The position numbers and the translations under genes are program-made. A DNA stretch of 64,000 bases from Homarus americanus (Eukaryota > Arthropoda > Malacostraca > Decapoda > Nephropidae), in contig NW_024736071.1 in NCBI RefSeq assembly GCF_018991925.1, positions 8,657,009-8,721,008 on the forward strand. Reading direction: 5' to 3'. Each line of letters begins with the position of its first letter. Positions within the stretch are counted from its first letter, which is position 1. Shown here piece after piece: positions 59,630 to 64,000 of the stretch. Below the pieces are notes generated by a model. The model saw only the letters and a list, made by a program, of their open reading frames with translations. It searched no databases and was not told where the DNA came from.

Positions 59630-60074
59630 CTGTTTGATGGCAGTAGTTTACCTAATCCAGGGATGAAGGGATAGCTGGGAGGATCAGTCCTGAATGCTGA
59701 GGGACCTGCTGGGTAGTCAGGACATCCATATCGGTGTTTCGTTGAGCAGCGAATTGGGTACTCTTTCCAGCACTGAAGGAGCCTTTCTTCTCGTAATTAG
59801 GGAGTTGCAATCCGGTGAGCAGAGGTGGGCTGCTGCTGAGTGATTGGCCCATGAAATGCTTTTAGTGGAAATAAAAAATTGCACAACTGTTTTTATTTTA
59901 CATCCTTTATTTTCAGCCATTCGCCTTTTTTAGATTGCGAAGTTTGCGACGGGCCGCCGATTTCTTCTTGCAGAAGGTACCAGCTTTGATCCGAGACTGA
60001 GGTTGTTCTTCCAGTCAGTTAAAGCAGCACGCTTATCATCGACAAGTACGTTGATTTCCGGCAATTTTATCAAA

Positions 60075-60620
60075 TCAGTCCTGGTGTATTCTTTCGATCT
60101 GGCCGAGGGTCTTTCTGCAGGTCTTTGTCATGACAATGTAGAGAATGTCCCATTCAGCACTGTGATTTTGGTTGTTTGTTGTCGGGTTGTTTATCATCCT
60201 ATGTTCGAGCTGCTCTCTGGAAAGCATAGCTACCATTGGGATCCTCCAGACCAATAGTGTTAAAACCTCTTTGGAGGTTTTGTTGCCTTGCCGTTTGGGG
60301 GGAAGTGAAGTAGAGTTTGGCGACGAGATGATGATCAGTGTCACAGTGGTCTGACCCATGCATGGCTCGTGATGAGGACATCTCGGGGATCTCTTTCTCT
60401 GACAATCATGTCGTCAATGAGTTGCCAGTGTTTGGATCGTGGGTGTTGCCACGAACCCTTGAACTTGTTATGCACCTAAGCAAGGTTTTGTAGGAGGTTT
60501 TGTGCCGTTAGGGATTACACTTACCATTCCATGTCTCCCTATGATTTTCTGCCATATGTCACATCTCTACCAAATCTGACATTGAAGTCAACGTGGCGCA
60601 ACCTTATCTTCTGGGGATAG
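60075..60620 (-). pseudogene. Endonuclease, middle and C-terminal part
   Basis: Fragments in several frames are recognisable. HVDFNVRFGRDVTYG near 60.59 kb is the GDFN-A-R-V-G block. KFKGSWQHPRSKHWQLIDDM near 60.44 kb is the T-W-x-H-P-R-S-x-x-W-H-L-I-D-Y block. SSRAMHGSDHCDTDHHLVAK near 60.36 kb is the terminal T-D-H catalytic motif. Together they give a complete, heavily frameshifted endonuclease. Confidence 0.8.
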
Positions 60621-60736
60621 AGGTTAGCAGTCTGTTAAGGTAGGCATAAGAGGCCTGTTTGATGTCATGCTCTGCATCCAGTGTTGGGGCGTATGCACTA
60701 TGAAAAGGCGACGGTGTTTCAGTGGGTCCCGGAGCG

Positions 60737-60856
60737 TCATGAGTCACTAATGGCTGCTATATCGATGTTATACCGAGCCAGCTCTTTTGCCAGCAGGGCA
60801 GTTCTTCTTTCAGGACGCTCATTTGTGCCAGTATCCAGAAGGTTCCTGACTTCCAT
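60737..60856 (-). pseudogene. Endonuclease start: short intact N-terminal frame
   Basis: A 39-codon frame from ATG at 60854-60856 to TGA at 60737-60739. It reads MEVRNLLDTGTNERPERRTA, then LLAKELARYNIDIAAISDS. This is the W-N-V-R-T-L...ERRTALVARELARY.IDI-A-A-L-S-E-T-R block at the start of this family's endonuclease. D-S replaces the expected catalytic E-T, and a stop follows immediately. The usual tryptophan before N-V-R is also lost (M-E-V-R), so the true start was probably further upstream. Confidence 0.8.
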
Positions 60857-60880
60857 GCAGCCGCTTTAAGAGGTTGTATA

Positions 60881-61810
60881 TTTTTTACTGGATCTGTGAT
60901 CGTGATTGTTTTCGACCGTATAGGATAACCTTACTCGGGTGCGGGTTGCTCAGTCGTGTTGGTTTTTTAGGCAGGCTATGTTTAGGGCACCTTTTCTAGC
61001 CCTTTCCCATGTGGGGCAGAGTGGCGCCTCGAAGGGGCCGCTCAGCCACAGACAGGACCGGATTGCACTGCTGCCTAGATCCCAGTACATAGACGACTAT
61101 CTTATCTCTGCTGCGCCCATGGAGGTTGTGACTAGACACCCTGGCGTCATAATGTCTGCCTGTCCCGTCACCACTGTTCATCGCCATAGGACTTTTGGGG
61201 GTATGGGTTTTGATGATGATGAAAAGTATATGATGAGGGATGATGTCTGCATGCGAGGTGATTTATGCAGTGAGGGGCAGGGCGCAGGTTGCAACCGCAG
61301 GTCTTGGCTCTCCTTTTCCTGATCCAGTGGTGCAAGTGTTGCAACACTGGTGAAGAGATAGTGAAATGGACTGCTGATACGCCAGTTTGTTGGATTTCAC
61401 CATAGTAGCCTGTCATCTTGCCTTGTCTTGCTGGTGTAGTCGTTAGAGTCCTTTGGACAGCTCTTCCTCTGCCTATAGCCGTTGGGTCTTACTGGATCTT
61501 TGTAAGCGTGTCTGCCTGTTATTGCGAGGGCTCCACTGTTGGTTTTTGGTTTGGGGTTTTACTTCCGTGTAGCCTTGTACCTACCAAGTTGTCAAAAACA
61601 TGGGGGCAGTGGATGGTAGGCGACAGAACGTGTCCACATGCCAGTGAGCCTATGTGCAGGTCCTCTGGGGCCTCACTAGCTATCCGAGGCACAGCGCACC
61701 CAGTTACCGTGTTGTTGCCATGAGGAGGCACAGCAGGAGTCTTGGTGTTTGTGAGGAGGCTGTGTACTGGCGATTGGAGGACTTAAAGTTGCTTCCTTTC
61801 TACGAGGCTA
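60881..61810 (-). mobile_element. Probable 5' untranslated region of the 58-61 kb element
   Basis: This 930-bp stretch is more GC-balanced than the DNA on its right and has no tandem repeats. It carries frames on both strands without recognisable domains (for example minus 61731-61519). Its position directly upstream of the endonuclease, and the composition change near 61810, suggest it is the 5' region of the same element. That is inference; a second full-length copy would be needed to define its end. Confidence 0.35.
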
Positions 61811-62460
61811 GCCAGTGGCGGTAGCTGAGCGAGAGGGAAGCAAGCAGTGTTTGCACTTTAACACTAACACAATGCTGCCACTAGACGCATTACACTACCT
61901 GTGCACACACACACACAATAGGGTTCATACACACAAACATACATTACAAATATACAAACAAACACACACATCCGACAAGCAAACGATCCACCTGGCTGAC
62001 TCACCACGACTCACCTGACTGGCTCACAATGTCTTACCTGGCTGATCCACAGCCAGCTCAACCGATTGCCTCCACCGCTACTTACCTGATTGATTCACCA
62101 CATCTCACCCAATTGACTCACAATACTCCACCTGACTGACTCTGCCAAGACTCGTGTACTGACTCACTACGATTCACCTGACTGACTCACCACGACTCAC
62201 TGATTGCCTCATCACAACTCCTCCAAATGTCTTTACCACGACTCACTGACTGGCTCACCACGTTTCACTGACTGACTCACCACGACTCACTGACTGACTC
62301 ACCACGATTCAGTGACTGATTCACCACGATTCACTGGCACTGATTCACCACGACTCACTGACTGACTCACCACAAGCACCTCACACAATGTCTTACCACG
62401 ACTCACTGACTGACTCACCACGATTCACTGACTGACTCACCACAACTCACTCTGACTCAA
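61811..62460. repeat. CA-rich stretch and 22-bp repeat
   Basis: Bases 61900-61980 are CA-rich. At about 62160-62450 CACGACTCACTGACTGACTC recurs at 22 bp (62281, 62303 and on). Diverged CACCTGACTGACTCAC forms precede it from about 61990. Confidence 0.85.
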
Positions 62461-63000
62461 ACACCACCACCATCACAACAACTATATCCACCACCATTAA
62501 ACTCTCCCTAATAATTTTCGTCAAGTAGGTTACGTCTTAATCTTTCAAATCTAATTAAATTCATCGTTTTCTTCTTCTAATATGGGAGTTTGTGTGATTT
62601 GAGCTCAGGAGAAGTGGAGGAGCGTCATGATATCAGACCTCGTTCCCTTACCGTCTGTTGTAGTGTTTTTCTTTATGTGGTGAGATGTGGCTGTATGAAT
62701 AATCCTTCTTACAGTATCATACAAATAGGGTTTTAAAGCTACTAAATCTCTCCGTCCACCGTATTTAATATCTCCAAAAAGCTGTTTCTTCTTTTACAAG
62801 TGACCTTTAAGGCAGTGGACCATTAGATTGGTTTAAGTGTTGTGGTGTTGGTCTTAAATATTACACAGGTCTAACAAGATACAATTCTCTCGTTTATATG
62901 AAATATTGGTGCAGCGTTTTAGGTGCAGCGAGTGAACTTTCTTATAATTGTTATTCTTTTAACCTTCTCGTTAAAAAATAAAGGCTAAGAGATCGAAACG

Positions 63001-63001
<1 letters not shown>
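62461..63001. other. AT-rich non-genic DNA
   Basis: No gene recognised. Confidence 0.5.

Positions 63002-63053
<52 letters not shown>
63002..63053. repeat. (CA)n microsatellite
   Basis: About 26 CA repeats. Confidence 0.96.
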
Positions 63054-63057
<4 letters not shown>

Positions 63058-63148
63058 TACCACACTACTATTACACACCTTCGCCACCATTTTATTACCT
63101 TAAAATTAACTATCCTAATACATAAGTAACTACCGTAGCTGTGTTCAG

Positions 63149-63641
63149 TTAGTTGAGCCGCAGATCTATGCGGCATTCAGTAACTGTTGCCTCGTAATCA
63201 ACATCTGCAGCTGTTGTCGGCCTTGGGGCCGTGCTCTCGTTCCCTAAGGCATAGCAAAGGAGAGAGGAGGACAGTCGACATGTCAACAGGCTCGTAAAAT
63301 CAACTTCTGGGCTGCTGTTTCTGTTCGGACAACACCTCCGCGAGTCTGGCATAGAGGCATCTTGCACTTGGTCCCATCCCACCAGAAGAGTGACTGCCTT
63401 GATCAACGTTCTGAATTCTCTCCCCATATGCCCTAATCTTGTCGTTCTCTGGTTCCTCCTGTTGTGCAGCATCGAAAGCTAGGTTCCTGTGACAGCCGGG
63501 CCATGGGACAAAAGATCCTTCTGTCGAGCTCCTGTCATGGTTTTTGGTATGATGGGTGGTAGTAGAGGAGTGGATTATATTATATAAAGATAATAATATG
63601 TCGTATTTCTTATTTCTTACCGTAGAGTTCGATACCTTCAC
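63149..63641 (-). other. Unassigned overlapping minus-strand frames
   Basis: Two frames of 107 and 113 residues overlap here, in a patch less repetitive and less AT-rich than its surroundings. I recognise no domain in either. They could be an exon, part of an unlisted mobile element, or chance. The two frames share most of the DNA, so at most one is real. Confidence 0.15.
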
Positions 63642-64000
63642 ACTGATTACTTAAGGGGAGATTATGGCGTATCTCGTAAAGTTTCACTCCACCACTCGAC
63701 ATTCCGCAGTTATATGATAAATGATGATTTAATGAATTCATTTAATTTTCTAGCATCCATCTAGGTTTATTGGTTATACTTTGTCATAACCAATCAGTCA
63801 TTACCTTTTAATAAGAATAGAATGGGATCACAGATACGGGCAGATAATTGCACTTATATTTATTTGTCAAGCTTCCATACAATGATTTTACAATTTGCAT
63901 GGATATATGATTCGCTCGTTCACGCTGTAATAAAATTAATCTTCTAAAACAGGGAATTTCAACGCAGGACACATGTGATTACTCTACTGTGGGTATGACT
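63642..64000. other. AT-rich non-genic end of window
   Basis: No feature recognised. Confidence 0.5.

Larger units (their letters stand above)
58090..60880 (-). mobile_element. Nearly full-length non-LTR retrotransposon with endonuclease, RT and finger-like tail
   Basis: On the minus strand the domains are in normal order: endonuclease (60.86-60.2 kb), linker (59.92-59.65 kb), RT (59.63-58.98 kb), thumb and C-terminal arm (58.96-58.36 kb), and a Cys/His tail (58.36-58.15 kb). Then come a short 3' untranslated region and a (TG)n tail. The type is the common invertebrate endonuclease-RT often annotated as craniofacial development protein 2-like or F52C9.6-like. Many frameshifts and stops, including one inside the YADD box, show it is inactive. 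The 3' end is shared with 31216-31740. Confidence 0.88.

Noticed and set aside
60681..61322. Plus-strand frames of 62 and 127 residues
   Set aside because: They are antisense to the minus-strand endonuclease start and its upstream region.

Overview
This is eukaryotic, very probably decapod crustacean, DNA. The evidence is the huge load of microsatellites and minisatellites, short interstitial tracts of the arthropod telomeric motif TTAGG, and retroelement 3' ends of a type I recognise from crayfish and crab genomes (sense-strand sequence with GGGCCAATAGGCC followed by TTCTTATGTTC). No bacterial, organellar or viral gene is visible, and I found no host protein-coding gene, tRNA, rRNA or snRNA. 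The window is a gene desert made of tandem repeats, broken non-LTR retrotransposons and AT-rich single-copy sequence. Most apparent reading frames are translations of tandem repeats.

Layout. At 0.5-2.0 kb lies a 5'-truncated, frameshifted Jockey-type reverse transcriptase (minus strand). At 2.0-6.7 kb are opposed C-rich, G-rich and C-rich minisatellites. At 7-13 kb are simple repeats, a palindromic element between two (TA)n tracts, a 43-bp array and a tiny retroelement 3' end. At 13-15.4 kb are AT-rich and CT-rich arrays. At 15.4-21.8 kb is mostly unique DNA with three more retroelement 3' ends (18.6, 20.3 and 20.6 kb). At 21.8-22.9 kb a ~72-bp minisatellite is split by a 475-bp retroelement insertion with an 11-bp target-site duplication. 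At 24.4-27.6 kb are 32-bp and GT-rich arrays. At 27.6-29.5 kb is an internally deleted endonuclease/reverse-transcriptase element of the same family as the 22.2 kb insertion. At 31.2 kb is the 3' end of a further family.

From 35.5 to 51.8 kb about 16 kb is an almost unbroken succession of tandem arrays (units of 29, 22, 22, 23, 26, 33, 16, 45 and 16 bp) in which neighbouring arrays share short cores. From 58.1 to about 61.8 kb is a nearly complete but frameshifted non-LTR element (minus strand) with endonuclease, reverse transcriptase and C-terminal zinc-finger-like tail.

The most useful pattern is that retroelement families found here as pairs of copies end in their own simple-repeat type: TGAT for one, TG for another, TAA/TTA for a third, and A-rich for a fourth. 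One further fragment is flanked on both sides by TTAGG repeats. Retroelement 3' ends therefore seem to explain several of the microsatellites, and several insertions landed inside minisatellites. I see no genes working together as a pathway, and no convincing new biological system beyond this retroelement-satellite interplay.
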